Origin: Paenibacillus sp. XY044
GTDB lineage: Bacteria; Bacillota; Bacilli; Paenibacillales; Paenibacillaceae
Direction of reading: 5' to 3'
Assembly: GCF_002257645.1 (NCBI RefSeq)
Contig: NZ_NQMO01000001.1
Span: forward strand, 248,001-312,000
DNA: 64,000 nucleotides
Positions 18,501 to 27,235 of this stretch are shown here, piece after piece (within the stretch, counting starts at the first letter, position 1; each line of letters begins with the position of its first letter). A program made the translations under genes and the position numbers. The notes beneath the pieces are model-generated. The model was not told where the DNA came from. It searched no databases and saw only the letters and a program-made list of their open reading frames with translations.

Positions 18501-19824
18501 AGGTACCGTGGCCGAGAAAACGGCTTTCGGTTATACAAAGAAATACGAAGAAGAATATCATAAAAAGTGGCGCGGAGCGGAGTTGAACCGGCTCGCTGCC
18601 GGATGCACCGGCGTCAAGCGGAGCACGGGCCAGCATCCGGGCGGCATCGTCGTCGTCCCTGATTACATGGAAGTGGAAGATATTACGCCGGTCCAATTCC
18701 CGGCGGACGATACGAGCGCGGAATGGAAGACGACCCACTTCGATTATCACGCCTTCGACGCGAACCTGCTCAAGCTCGATATTCTGGGGCACGACGACCC
18801 GACCATGATGCGGATGCTGCAGGATTTGACCGGGGTCGATCCGACGACGATTCCGATGAATGATCCGAAGGTTATGAGCATGTTCAACTCGACTGAGGCG
18901 CTTGAGGTGAAGCCGGAACAAATCCGGACGCCGGTGGCCACCTACGGCGTGCCGGAGATGGGCACGAAGTTCGTCCGCCAGATGCTGATCGAGTCGAAGC
19001 CGTCCTCCTTTGCCGACTTACTGCAAATCTCGGGTCTGTCCCACGGAACGGGCGTATGGCTCGGCAATGCGCAGGAGCTGATCAAGAACGGCACCTGCAA
19101 CATCAAGACGGTAATCGGCTGTCGTGACGACATTATGCTGTTCCTGATTTACAAAGCCGGCATGGATGCCGGCCTGGCGTTTAAAATTACGGAAAGCGTG
19201 CGTAAGGGCAAGGGCTTGACGCCGGAATGGATCGAGGAGATGAAGCGGTGCAAGGTGCCGCAGTGGTATATCGACTCCTGTCTCAAAATCCAGTACATGT
19301 TCCCGAAAGCCCACGCCGCCGCATATGTTATATCTGCAGTGCGCACGGCTTACTTCAAGCTGTACCATCCCATCGAATACTATGCGACCTATTTCTCGGT
19401 CCGTGCCGAAGATTTCGATATCGAGCTGTGCTGCCAGGGCTATGAGGCCATCTACCGGCAAATCGAAGAGATTGAGCAGAAAGGCTTCCAGGCGACGACC
19501 AAGGAGAAGAGCATGCTCTCGATCCTCGAGATGGCGCTGGAAATGACCGCTCGCGGATTTACATTCAAGCCGATCGATTTGTACCGTTCCGATGCGACCC
19601 GGTTTATGGTGGACGGGGAATCGCTGATTCCACCGTTCTCGGCGCTGGCCGGCATCGGGGAGAACGCGGCCAAAAATATCGCCGCCGCCCGCGAATACGG
19701 GGAGTTTCTCTCCATTGAGGATTTCCAGCAGAAGTCCAAAGCGAGTAAGACGATCATCGAGCTGCTTACGCAAATGGGCTGCTTCAGGGGGCTGCCGGAA
19801 AGCAATCAGCTATCGTTATTTTAA
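15508..19824 (+). CDS. polC: DNA polymerase III alpha subunit, PolC type
   Basis: 1438 residues, typical for PolC, the replicative polymerase of low-GC Gram-positives. Order: N-terminal domain, OB fold (about 235-320), PHP domain starting near EFHLHTTMSTMDAV (about 337), with the 3'-5' proofreading exonuclease inserted in it (FDIETTGLSITNNKIIELAA at about 424). The zinc-binding part has CKNPECKHSEWFL and CPDCGQ. The catalytic palm contains VPDIDLNFSGEYQ (about 964), followed by the fingers and a duplex-binding C-terminus. ATG 15508 follows AAAAGGGGGAGGAG. No frameshift is seen across 4.3 kb. Confidence 0.98.
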   Translation: MENVGDKRKRFELLMKQGEMPPAIVDPYFLDGHIEQVEISRSNQEWRITVWKETLVPGEVYRTFCLRLQEKMQHIAKLSFVFKYAEEVDRKDIVGAYWNLFLEWVHREIPSVNGWMARAKHELDGETLTVTMSDNTSLELARKKQIDQALTRFFAHYFEVPLRVKIQVGEVQREMYEEFAQKKLEEEREVIQKMISSMEAETRAAEGDDEDVFLQVGYDIKEQPVPIQEIQDEEKKITIQGTVFGLDRKELRNGSTLFIFNLTDFTDSLQMKMFAKTKEDVKVLSLLANGKWVKARGRVEMDRFMTIPELVMIPSDLIEVQAPPVRKDNAPEKRVEFHLHTTMSTMDAVTPIDQYIKTAAKWGHKAIAVSDHGGLQSYPEAAKAAKKNGIKMIYGVEANVVNDSVPVVMQPKPMDLKSATYIVFDIETTGLSITNNKIIELAAVKMQEGKEVDRYATFVNPHEKIPYHIQQLTNINDEMVKDAPELEPVIQDFVKFVGDGVLVAHNARFDVGFIQAALKELGMPELDNPALDTLELARLLHPTMKNHRLNTLADKYKVALESHHRAIDDTIALAGILDGLLADAEKIKGLTRLERLNDYVGTDLSNSRPFHCGIYALNPIGKKNLYKLVSMSHTEYFKRVPCIPKSKLEEMREGLLVISGCEKGEFFETVLNKTVEEATEVAQFYDILEIQPLTMYMHLVDKGLVGSTIELKNAIKTVCEIGEKLNKPVIATGNVHYLEPRDKLFRDITIHGITGFSPLKDIRKPDAHFRTTEEMLEEFEFLGPDKAMDVVVKNTNDLADRFEEYELFPDKLFTPIIDGADEEIRNTCYATARSIYGEDLPEVVVARLEKELEPIIKFGFSANYLISERLVKKSNKDGYLVGSRGSVGSSVVATFLGISEVNPLPAHYICKNPECKHSEWFLDGSVPSGFDLPDKQCPDCGQMLKGEGQDIPFETFLGFKGDKVPDIDLNFSGEYQPTAHNYTKEIFGEKCVFRAGTIGTVAEKTAFGYTKKYEEEYHKKWRGAELNRLAAGCTGVKRSTGQHPGGIVVVPDYMEVEDITPVQFPADDTSAEWKTTHFDYHAFDANLLKLDILGHDDPTMMRMLQDLTGVDPTTIPMNDPKVMSMFNSTEALEVKPEQIRTPVATYGVPEMGTKFVRQMLIESKPSSFADLLQISGLSHGTGVWLGNAQELIKNGTCNIKTVIGCRDDIMLFLIYKAGMDAGLAFKITESVRKGKGLTPEWIEEMKRCKVPQWYIDSCLKIQYMFPKAHAAAYVISAVRTAYFKLYHPIEYYATYFSVRAEDFDIELCCQGYEAIYRQIEEIEQKGFQATTKEKSMLSILEMALEMTARGFTFKPIDLYRSDATRFMVDGESLIPPFSALAGIGENAAKNIAAAREYGEFLSIEDFQQKSKASKTIIELLTQMGCFRGLPESNQLSLF

Positions 19825-19887
19825 TTCCGTCTTTTGTGTGTAACGCCCTAACCCCTTGCTGCATAAGGTTTAGTCAAGGCATCATAC

Positions 19888-19916
19888 TTGTCAGTATATC
19901 CAGACTATGTTATAAT
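19888..19916 (+). promoter_or_regulatory. SigA promoter of the rimP-nusA-infB operon
   Basis: TTGTCA (19888-19893), a 17-base spacer, and a consensus TATAAT (19911-19916). This is among the best SigA matches in the window. It gives a leader of about 95 bases before rimP. Confidence 0.85.
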
Positions 19917-19950
19917 TTTTTTGGTAATCATGTAGATAAAACCGTTGTTT

Positions 19951-19974
19951 AAAGAGTGGGGCGACCCACTCTTT
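19951..19974 (+). promoter_or_regulatory. Perfect leader hairpin before rimP
   Basis: AAAGAGTGGG, a GCGA tetraloop (GNRA type), and CCCACTCTTT form a perfect 10-bp stem about 30 bases after the predicted transcription start. The bases that follow (ACTCTTT) are only partly U-rich. It could be an attenuator or NusA-responsive element, or an RNA-stabilising 5' hairpin. Confidence 0.6.
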
Positions 19975-20019
19975 ACTCTTTGGTATATAGGATATTTGAA
20001 GCCTTGGAGGTTATAATCT

Positions 20020-20481
20020 TTGAGCACACCGAAGATCAAAGGAATTGTGGAACAAATGGTACAGCCCTATTTGGATGAGCATAACTTCGAGCTTGTCGAC
20101 GTCGAATACGTGAAGGAAGGCAGCAACTACTTTCTCCGCGTCTTTGTTGACAAGGAAGGCGGCATCGATATCGATGACTGCGGGATGATCAGTGAGTACC
20201 TGAGCCAGAAGCTGGACGAGAACGATCCGGTTCCCGAAGCTTACTTTCTGGAGGTCTCCTCTCCTGGCGCAGAACGTCCGCTCAAGAAGAAGGAAGACGT
20301 AACCAAAGCCGTAGGCAAGGATGTTTTTGTAACGGTTTACGAGCAGGTAGATGGCCAGAAGGAATTTGAAGGCCGGCTTCTTTCGTTCGAGGACGACGTT
20401 CTTGTCATTTCTGCGGGCAAGAAGGAATACAGCATCCCGTATGCAAAAGTTGCCAGCGCCAGACTGGCGATTATTTTTTAA
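20020..20481 (+). CDS. rimP: Ribosome maturation factor RimP
   Basis: 153 residues (YlxS family). It assists 30S assembly, acting with S5 and S12. Recognisable stretches are FELVDVEYVKEGSNYFLRVF, DKEGGIDIDDC and EVSSPGAERPLKK. TTG 20020 is placed by TTGGAGG at 20004-20010. It is the first gene of the operon, in the usual rimP-nusA order. Confidence 0.96.
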   Translation: MSTPKIKGIVEQMVQPYLDEHNFELVDVEYVKEGSNYFLRVFVDKEGGIDIDDCGMISEYLSQKLDENDPVPEAYFLEVSSPGAERPLKKKEDVTKAVGKDVFVTVYEQVDGQKEFEGRLLSFEDDVLVISAGKKEYSIPYAKVASARLAIIF

Positions 20482-20519
20482 GTACAAGGCTGCACTTTGA
20501 AAGGGGGAATTGATTTCCA

Positions 20520-21617
20520 ATGAGTATGGATTTTATTGAAGCGATGAATGAGTTGGAAAGAGAGAAAGGAATCAGCAAAGACATTTTGTTCGAAGCCATC
20601 GAGGCTGCGCTGATTTCCAGTTACAAACGGAATTTTAACACGGCGCAGAACGTTCGCGTCGACATGAACCGGAATACCGGGGTTATCAAAGTGTTCGCCC
20701 GCAAGCTGATCGTGGAAGAGGTGCTGGATCCCCGTACCGAAATTTCCCTGCCTGCCGCCCGCGAGATCAATCCGCATTTCCAAATTGAAGATATTGCGGA
20801 AATCGAGGTAACTCCCCGTGATTTCGGCCGGATTGCCGCCCAAACGGCCAAACAGGTCGTCACGCAGCGGATCCGCGAGGCGGAGCGCGGCTTGATTTAT
20901 AACGCTTTCGTCGACAAAGAAGAGGACATCGTGACCGGTACGGTCCAGCGTCAGGATCCGCGCAACTTCTACGTGGACTTGGGCAAGGTGGAAGCGGTGC
21001 TGCCGCTGAACGAGCTGATGCCGAGCGAGAAGTTCAAGCACGGCGACCGGATCAAGGCCTACATCACGAAGGTGGAGAATACGACGAAGGGTCCGCAAAT
21101 CATGCTGTCGCGCACGCATCCGGGGCTCTTGAAGCGTTTGTTCGAGCTGGAGGTTCCTGAAATTTTCGACGGTGTCGTAGAAATTCGCTCCGTCGCCCGT
21201 GAAGCGGGATTCCGCTCGAAGATCGCAGTCTATTCCCGCAATCCGGAAGTGGATCCTGTCGGCTCTTGCGTGGGGCCGAAGGGCATGCGTGTGCAGACCA
21301 TTGTCAATGAGCTGCGCGGTGAAAAAATCGACATCGTACGTTTTTCCGAACTGGTGGAGGAGTATGTGGCCAACGCCCTCAGCCCTTCCAAAGTTCTGGA
21401 AGTGATCGTATTTGAAGACGAGAAGATGGCACGCGTCATCGTGCCGGATTATCAATTGTCTCTCGCCATCGGGATCAAAGGGCAGAACGCCCGTCTTGCA
21501 GCCAAGCTGACAGGATGGAAGATCGATATTAAGAGCGAGAGTCAGGCGGAACAGGAATTCGGCAGACCGAAAACATCCTCGGGTGAAATGCATCAAGATT
21601 CCGTCTCCGTCGATTAA
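20520..21617 (+). CDS. nusA: Transcription termination/antitermination factor NusA
   Basis: 365 residues. It has the polymerase-binding N-terminal domain (KGISKDILFEAIEAALISSY), an S1 domain (about residues 135-200, GTVQRQDPRNFYVDLGK), then KH1 and KH2 (DPVGSCVGPKGMRVQTIVNE and IGIKGQNARLAAKLTGWKID). It lacks the acidic repeats of E. coli NusA, as is normal in Firmicutes. It modulates pausing and termination and often controls its own operon; the leader hairpin at 19951 is a candidate target. An in-frame stop at 20511 excludes a longer start. Confidence 0.97.
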   Translation: MSMDFIEAMNELEREKGISKDILFEAIEAALISSYKRNFNTAQNVRVDMNRNTGVIKVFARKLIVEEVLDPRTEISLPAAREINPHFQIEDIAEIEVTPRDFGRIAAQTAKQVVTQRIREAERGLIYNAFVDKEEDIVTGTVQRQDPRNFYVDLGKVEAVLPLNELMPSEKFKHGDRIKAYITKVENTTKGPQIMLSRTHPGLLKRLFELEVPEIFDGVVEIRSVAREAGFRSKIAVYSRNPEVDPVGSCVGPKGMRVQTIVNELRGEKIDIVRFSELVEEYVANALSPSKVLEVIVFEDEKMARVIVPDYQLSLAIGIKGQNARLAAKLTGWKIDIKSESQAEQEFGRPKTSSGEMHQDSVSVD

Positions 21618-21643
21618 TTCCAAAACAGGACGGGGGTCACGGC

Positions 21644-21952
21644 ATGAAACAAAGAAAAGTTCCGCTGCGCAAATGCGTGGCATGCCAGGAAATGATGCCC
21701 AAGAAGGAACTGATCCGTATTGTCAAAACGCCGGAAGATGAAGTGCTGATCGACCTGACTGGCAAGAAGTCGGGCCGGGGGGCGTATCTCTGCGGCAAAG
21801 TATCTTGCTTTAAACTGGCACAGAAGAACAAATCACTGGATCGGGCTCTGAAGCATCATGTCAAACCGGAAATTTACGAACAGCTCGCAGATGACTTTGT
21901 GCTCGTGGAAGACGAATTTTTGGCCGTAAAGGAACGTTCGGTTGATGAGTAA
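21644..21952 (+). CDS. rnpM: YlxR-family protein RnpM (RNase P modulator)
   Basis: 102 residues. The family signature is KVPLRKCVACQEM (Cys pair) with SGRGAYLC in the middle. YlxR has recently been described as an RNA-binding modulator of RNase P in B. subtilis; older annotation calls it a predicted nucleic-acid-binding protein. It lies between nusA and ylxQ, its standard position, and overlaps ylxQ by 8 bases. Confidence 0.93.
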   Translation: MKQRKVPLRKCVACQEMMPKKELIRIVKTPEDEVLIDLTGKKSGRGAYLCGKVSCFKLAQKNKSLDRALKHHVKPEIYEQLADDFVLVEDEFLAVKERSVDE

Positions 21953-22268
21953 AACTTTGTCCCGCCTAGGTCTTGCCATGCGGGCGGGGAAAATGGTCAC
22001 CGGCGATGAAATCGTCCTGAAAGCGATCCGGTCTTCCGAAGCGAAGCTAGTCATACTGGCGGCTGACGCCTCAGCCAATACACAAAAAAAGTTCCGCGAT
22101 AAATGCGGGACATACAACATTCCTCTGGTGATCGGATTTGACCGGGAAAGCCTGGGCACAAGCATTGGAAAGCCCGAAAGGGTTGTGCTCGCCATTACGG
22201 ATCAAGGATTCGCAGAAATGATCTCCAAGAGTCTTGGAGATAATTCGGAGGTGGAGTATATTGAGTAA
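21945..22268 (+). CDS. ylxQ: L7Ae-family K-turn-binding protein YlxQ
   Basis: 107 residues. It has the L7Ae/L30e fold ([20 protein letters not shown], then [20 protein letters not shown]). Family members bind kink-turn RNA. I use ATG 21945; the adjacent TTG 21942 is equally well placed. The end overlaps the infB start by 8 bases, so translation is probably coupled. Confidence 0.92.
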   Translation: MSKTLSRLGLAMRAGKMVTGDEIVLKAIRSSEAKLVILAADASANTQKKFRDKCGTYNIPLVIGFDRESLGTSIGKPERVVLAITDQGFAEMISKSLGDNSEVEYIE

Positions 22269-24915
22269 ACAGGACAGTAAAGATAAGCTGCGCGTGTACG
22301 AATATGCAAAATCACTTAATATGAGCAGTAAGGAAATCATAACCATTTTGAAAAGGCTTGATGTTCCCGTTAACAATCATATGAGCGTTATGGAGAACGA
22401 TGCAGTCTCGAAGGTGGAACAATTTTTCAAGGATATTAAGTCGAATGCGGCCGCCAAGAGGGAAGGCGGAGACCGCCAGACCGTGGCGAGCACTTCCGCG
22501 GTCAGAAACGAGGCAGGCACTCAGCGTAACCAGGGCGGCCGGGCAGCCGGATCGGACCCAACACAAAAACAACAGGAAAAGCAGGTAGGTATGAATAATA
22601 AATTGAATAACACCACACAAACAGGGTCGCAAAGACCACAGGGCGGGCAGGATTCCCGCAGAAGTCACTCAGGATCTCAGCAAAGCAGACCTCAAGGTCA
22701 ATCGAATGGATCGGGTAACCGTCCGCAAGGCGCGGGTGCCGGTTCGAATAACCGTAATCAAGGTTCCCAGGGAGGCCGTCCGCAAGGATCCGGCCAAGGC
22801 GGCAATCGCCCTCAAGGATCCGGCCAAGGCGGCAACCGCCCTCAAGGATCCGGTCAAGGTGGCAATCGCCCCCAAGGATCGCAGCAGGGAGGCGGACAGC
22901 GCCAGGGCGGCGGACGTTCGCCGCAGCCATCCGACAGAAACCGCGGCCCGCAGGGAAACGCAGGCGGCGACAACAACTTCACTAGAAGTAACGATAACCG
23001 CGCAGGCAATCGCGGGCCGAATCGCGGAGGCAATAACAACGGTTCGAAACGCTTTGACGACAACCGCCAGGGCGGAGGATTTAACCGGAATAATCGCGGG
23101 GGCAAGAACAATCGAGGCAGACAGCAATCTCAGCAGCCGCCGCGTGAGAAGATCGACAACACGCCGAAGAAGATTATCGTTCGCGGCAATATGACCGTTG
23201 GCGAGACGGCCAAACTGCTTCATAAGGATGCTTCCGAAGTGATTAAGAAGCTGATCCTTATGGGCGTCATGGCAACGATCAACCAGGAACTCGACATCGA
23301 TACAATTCTGCTGCTTGCCGGCGAATTCGGCGTCGAAGTCGAAGTGAAGATCGTGGTCGAAGACGACCGCTTCGAGACCGTCGAGGAGAACGACGAACCG
23401 GCCGATCTGAAGACTCGTCCGCCGGTTGTTACGATCATGGGTCACGTCGACCATGGTAAGACAACACTGCTGGATGCCATCCGTTCTACGAACGTGACCG
23501 GCGGCGAAGCCGGGGGCATTACGCAGCACATCGGTGCTTATCAGGTAGAGATCAACGGCAAGAAGATCACATTCCTGGATACGCCGGGCCACGAAGCGTT
23601 TACGGCTATGCGTGCGCGCGGTGCGCAAATTACTGACCTTACCATCATCGTGGTCGCTGCCGACGACGGCGTCATGCCGCAGACTGTGGAAGCCATCAAC
23701 CACGCGAAGGCGGCCGAGCTGCCGATCATCGTGGCGGTGAATAAAATCGACAAACCGGATGCTAACCCGGATAAAGTGAAGCAGGAGCTGACTGAATACG
23801 GTCTTGTTCCGGAAGAGTGGGGCGGAGACACCATTTTCGTCAACGTATCCGCGAAGCAAAGAATGGGACTTGAAGATCTGCTCGAGATGATCCTTCTGGT
23901 CGCCGAAGTGAACGAATACAAAGCCAATCCGGACAAACGTGCCCGCGGTGCTGTGATCGAGGCCGAGCTGGATAAAGGCCGTGGACCGGTAGCCCGCGTC
24001 CTGGTTCAGCACGGTACGTTGAAAGTCGGGGATGCGTTCGTAGCAGGCAACTGCTTTGGCCGTGTCCGGGCAATGGTGAACGACAAGGGACGCCGTCTGA
24101 AGGAAGCCGGACCGTCTACGCCGGTGGAAATCACTGGTCTGACCGAGGTTCCGCTGGCCGGCGATCCGTTCATGGTATTCGAAGACGAGCGTAAGGCCCG
24201 TTCGATTGCCGATAAACGCGCCATTACCCAGCGTCAATCCGACCTTGGCAGCAACGTCCGCGTCACGCTGGACGATCTGTTCAAGCATATCAAGGACGGA
24301 GAGATCAAGGACCTGAACGTCATCATCAAGGGCGACGTGCAAGGTTCGGTCGAAGCGCTGAAGGGCTCTCTCTCCAAGATCGAAGTGGAAGGCGTACGCG
24401 TCAAAATCATCCACAGCGGCGCAGGTGCAATTACCGAGTCCGATATTATTCTGGCGGCGGCGTCCAATGCGATCGTCATCGGCTTTAACGTCCGTCCAGA
24501 TCCGCAGGCCGGTGCAACCGCCGAGCAGGAGAAAGTGGATATCCGTCTGCACCGCGTTATTTACAACGTCATTGAAGAGATCGAGCAGGCCATGAAGGGT
24601 ATGCTGGATCCGGAATATAAAGAAGTGGTTATCGGCCACGCAGAAGTGCGCAACCTCTTCAAAATCAGCAAAGTGGGTACGATCGCCGGATGTATGGTTA
24701 CGTCAGGCAAAATCGCGCGCAACGCCGAAGTCCGCCTGATCCGCGACGGCATCGTCATCCACGAAGGCAAGATCGATACGCTCAAACGTTTCAAGGACGA
24801 CGCCAAAGAAGTGGCACAAGGTTATGAATGTGGTATTACTTTGGAAAGCTATAATGACGTCAAGGAAGGCGACGTTATAGAGGCGTTCATCATGGAAACG
24901 GTGGAGCGCAAGTAG
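22261..24915 (+). CDS. infB: Translation initiation factor IF-2
   Basis: 884 residues from TTG 22261 (GGAGGTGG at 22247-22254). IF-2 is the GTPase that places initiator tRNA on the 30S subunit and joins subunits. Order: a first IF2_N motif (residues about 5-55), a long Gly/Asn/Gln/Arg-rich linker (about 75-300), a second IF2_N motif ([20 protein letters not shown]), the G domain with GHVDHGKTT (about 393) and NKIDKPD (about 494), then domains II-IV. The linker includes three tandem copies of a 10-residue unit. Internal starts giving a shorter isoform are possible but not evident. Confidence 0.97.
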   Translation: MSKQDSKDKLRVYEYAKSLNMSSKEIITILKRLDVPVNNHMSVMENDAVSKVEQFFKDIKSNAAAKREGGDRQTVASTSAVRNEAGTQRNQGGRAAGSDPTQKQQEKQVGMNNKLNNTTQTGSQRPQGGQDSRRSHSGSQQSRPQGQSNGSGNRPQGAGAGSNNRNQGSQGGRPQGSGQGGNRPQGSGQGGNRPQGSGQGGNRPQGSQQGGGQRQGGGRSPQPSDRNRGPQGNAGGDNNFTRSNDNRAGNRGPNRGGNNNGSKRFDDNRQGGGFNRNNRGGKNNRGRQQSQQPPREKIDNTPKKIIVRGNMTVGETAKLLHKDASEVIKKLILMGVMATINQELDIDTILLLAGEFGVEVEVKIVVEDDRFETVEENDEPADLKTRPPVVTIMGHVDHGKTTLLDAIRSTNVTGGEAGGITQHIGAYQVEINGKKITFLDTPGHEAFTAMRARGAQITDLTIIVVAADDGVMPQTVEAINHAKAAELPIIVAVNKIDKPDANPDKVKQELTEYGLVPEEWGGDTIFVNVSAKQRMGLEDLLEMILLVAEVNEYKANPDKRARGAVIEAELDKGRGPVARVLVQHGTLKVGDAFVAGNCFGRVRAMVNDKGRRLKEAGPSTPVEITGLTEVPLAGDPFMVFEDERKARSIADKRAITQRQSDLGSNVRVTLDDLFKHIKDGEIKDLNVIIKGDVQGSVEALKGSLSKIEVEGVRVKIIHSGAGAITESDIILAAASNAIVIGFNVRPDPQAGATAEQEKVDIRLHRVIYNVIEEIEQAMKGMLDPEYKEVVIGHAEVRNLFKISKVGTIAGCMVTSGKIARNAEVRLIRDGIVIHEGKIDTLKRFKDDAKEVAQGYECGITLESYNDVKEGDVIEAFIMETVERK
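22786..22875 (+). repeat. Three tandem 30-bp units in infB linker
   Basis: Units at 22786-22815, 22816-22845 and 22846-22875 begin GGATCCGG and encode [10 protein letters not shown] three times, with a few synonymous changes between copies. A partial fourth copy follows. Such tandem repeats can change copy number by slippage without breaking the frame. Confidence 0.9.
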
Positions 24916-24929
24916 AGAGGTGAACAGGC

Positions 24930-25283
24930 ATGGCTAAAATTCGGGCTGGACGGGTTGGAGAGCAGATCAAGAAAGAACTGAGCCAGCTCATCCAAAGCGA
25001 ACTGAAGGACCCGCGCATCGGTTTCGTTACCGTAACCGGTGTGGAAGTGACCAACGATTTGTCACAGGCGAAGGTATATTTAAGCGTTCTGGGGGATAAC
25101 GAGCAGAAGAACAACACGCTAAAGGCTCTGGAGAAGGCGAACGGCTTTCTCCGCTCGGAGCTGGGCAAGCGAGTTCGGCTGCGTCACACCCCGGAGCTGA
25201 TTTTTAAATTTGACGAATCCATCGCGTATGGCAGTCACATCGAGAAGCTTCTCGGTGAAATCGGTAAAAACGAAGATAACTAA
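24930..25283 (+). CDS. rbfA: 30S ribosome-binding factor RbfA
   Basis: 117 residues. RbfA helps mature the 16S rRNA 5' end and is needed for growth in the cold. Family stretches: [40 protein letters not shown] and [14 protein letters not shown]. The usual B. subtilis neighbour ylxP is missing between infB and rbfA. ATG 24930 follows AGAGAGGTGA. Confidence 0.97.
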   Translation: MAKIRAGRVGEQIKKELSQLIQSELKDPRIGFVTVTGVEVTNDLSQAKVYLSVLGDNEQKNNTLKALEKANGFLRSELGKRVRLRHTPELIFKFDESIAYGSHIEKLLGEIGKNEDN

Positions 25284-25308
25284 ATAAACGGTTTAAAGGA
25301 GACGGCCA

Positions 25309-26286
25309 ATGCAGACCTATGAACAATCGCTTGAGCAGGCAAAGGAGTTTTTGCTGACACATGATGATTATCTTGTAGTGTCTCATATTCAGCCGGACGG
25401 AGATGCAGTCAGTTCCACAGTTGCCGTGGGCTGGCTTCTCTCATGTCTGGGCAAAAATTTTACTCTGATCAATGAAGGGCCGATTCCTGAACGGATGAAA
25501 TTTTTATACCTGTCAGAGCAGATCGTGAATATGGAGCTTCATCCACCGGAACGTTCATTCAAGCATGTCATATGTGTGGATTGCGCCGATTTTGGGAGAG
25601 TGGGATTGACGCAGCGATGCTTCGCTTCGGACGCCTTGATCTTGAACATCGATCACCATCCGACTAACAATGGCTACGGAAGCACGACTTTGATCAAGCC
25701 GGACGCTGCGGCGACGGCCGAAATTTTGTATGATCTTATCCATGCTTTCGAGTTTCGATGGACGAAGGAGATTGCGACCGCGATCTACACCGGGCTGCTG
25801 ACGGATACCGGAGGTTTTCGTTATTCCAATACGTCCCCTAAAGTGATGGCGGCCGCTTCCGAGCTGCTCGGATACGGGGTCAATGGGCCGGAGCTGTCGG
25901 AAAGCCTTCTAGAGGCGATGACTTTGCCCCAGATGAAGGTGCTGGTCAAAGCGCTGAACACGCTTGAGATGACGCCGGACGGCAAAATCAGCTGGGTGTA
26001 CGTCACTCCGGAGCATATGGTGGAGGCCGACGCGGCTAACGAAGACCTGGAGGGAATCGTGAACTACCCGCGGAATATTCAGGGGGTCGAGGTCGGCATT
26101 TTATTTAAAGTGATCAATGACCAAGCGGTTAAAGTAAGCCTTCGGTCTGCCGGTAAGGTTGACGTGGCCGCCCTGGCGCAGTCGTTTGGAGGCGGCGGGC
26201 ATGTCCGCGCAGCGGGCTGCCGGATCGAAGGAACTATGGATGCGATAATTCCACAGGTTATAGAACGGGTGAGACAATTTTTATGA
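25309..26286 (+). CDS. nrnA: DHH-family nanoRNase / pAp phosphatase NrnA
   Basis: 325 residues. NrnA degrades 2-5 nt RNA fragments and dephosphorylates 3'-phosphoadenosine 5'-phosphate. The DHH motifs are clear: VVSHIQPDGDAVSS (residues about 23-36), VDCADFGR, NIDHHPTN and the DHHA1-type FGGGGHVRAAGC near the C-terminus. B. subtilis keeps nrnA elsewhere; here it is in the infB operon between rbfA and truB. It overlaps truB by 4 bases (ATGA). Confidence 0.95.
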   Translation: MQTYEQSLEQAKEFLLTHDDYLVVSHIQPDGDAVSSTVAVGWLLSCLGKNFTLINEGPIPERMKFLYLSEQIVNMELHPPERSFKHVICVDCADFGRVGLTQRCFASDALILNIDHHPTNNGYGSTTLIKPDAAATAEILYDLIHAFEFRWTKEIATAIYTGLLTDTGGFRYSNTSPKVMAAASELLGYGVNGPELSESLLEAMTLPQMKVLVKALNTLEMTPDGKISWVYVTPEHMVEADAANEDLEGIVNYPRNIQGVEVGILFKVINDQAVKVSLRSAGKVDVAALAQSFGGGGHVRAAGCRIEGTMDAIIPQVIERVRQFL

Positions 26287-27203
26287 GCAGCTTAGAAGGC
26301 GTATTGGCCATCGACAAGCCGGCGGGGATGACTTCGCACGATGTCGTCGCCAAGGCGCGCCGTATTTTGAAAATGAAGCGGATTGGGCACACCGGAACGC
26401 TGGATCCCGAGGTTACCGGTGTTTTGCCGCTCTGCCTTGGCCGGGCAACCCGGGTGGTGGAGTACATGCAGGAGCTCCCTAAGGAATACGCGGCAACCTT
26501 GCGTCTGGGCATTGCAACCGATACGGAGGATTTGACCGGTACGGTCACGGAATCCGTGGACGAGGTCCATGTCACACCTGAAGAGGTGGAGAAGGTGCTT
26601 CGCACTTTCGAAGGGACCATTTCCCAGGTGCCCCCGATGTATTCCGCTGTCAAGGTTGAAGGTAAACGGCTGTACGAGCTGGCCCGAGAGGGCAAGACGG
26701 TTGAGCGCAAAAGCCGCGAGGTGACGATTCATGAAATTGAAATGACCGGATCGGCCTGGGAAGGGCCGTACCTGGACATTTCCTTTCGGGTTTTGTGCTC
26801 CAAGGGGACCTACATTCGAACATTATGCGTAGATATCGGGCGGGCTCTGCATCTGCCTTCTACGATGGTGAAGCTGGAACGTACGATGTCGGCAGGAATC
26901 CCGGCTTCCAAGTGCCTCTCGCTCGAAGATCTCGAGCGCCTGACCGCGATGGGTGAGCTGGACGAGCATTTGATTCCGATCGATGAAGCGATCCGGCATC
27001 TTCCGGCACATACCGTGTTGGAGGAAAAGGCGGCTGCCGCCGTGCAGGGCCAGAGGCTCTCAAGCAGAGCGGTTACGCCGGAGGTCATCCTGCCCGGATG
27101 CATACGTCTGTATGATCCAAAGGGAACATTCCTCGGCATTTTTGAAAAACAGGCAGAGACGGGGGCCATCGCTCCGGTCAAGGTATTTCTGCCTGAGTCA
27201 TAA
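26283..27203 (+). CDS. truB: tRNA pseudouridine-55 synthase TruB
   Basis: 306 residues. It makes the universal pseudouridine 55 in the T-arm of tRNA. The catalytic Asp is D41 in GHTGTLDPEVTGVLP. The substrate-binding VLCSKGTYIRTLCVDIG follows, and a PUA-like C-terminal domain ends the protein. Its start overlaps the nrnA stop, and its stop touches the long open frame before ribF. Confidence 0.97.
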   Translation: MSSLEGVLAIDKPAGMTSHDVVAKARRILKMKRIGHTGTLDPEVTGVLPLCLGRATRVVEYMQELPKEYAATLRLGIATDTEDLTGTVTESVDEVHVTPEEVEKVLRTFEGTISQVPPMYSAVKVEGKRLYELAREGKTVERKSREVTIHEIEMTGSAWEGPYLDISFRVLCSKGTYIRTLCVDIGRALHLPSTMVKLERTMSAGIPASKCLSLEDLERLTAMGELDEHLIPIDEAIRHLPAHTVLEEKAAAAVQGQRLSSRAVTPEVILPGCIRLYDPKGTFLGIFEKQAETGAIAPVKVFLPES

Positions 27204-27235
27204 TGATTATCTATGGAATTGCAGGTGAAAGAACA

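Noticed and set aside
22786..22875. Tandem 30-bp units as a CRISPR array
   Set aside because: The units are directly adjacent, with no spacers, and encode in-frame Gly/Asn/Gln repeats of IF-2.
22669..24639. Long minus-strand open frame of 656 codons across infB
   Set aside because: It lies wholly opposite infB, which has all IF-2 domains. The product shows no recognisable domain, and GC-rich coding DNA commonly keeps the opposite frame open.
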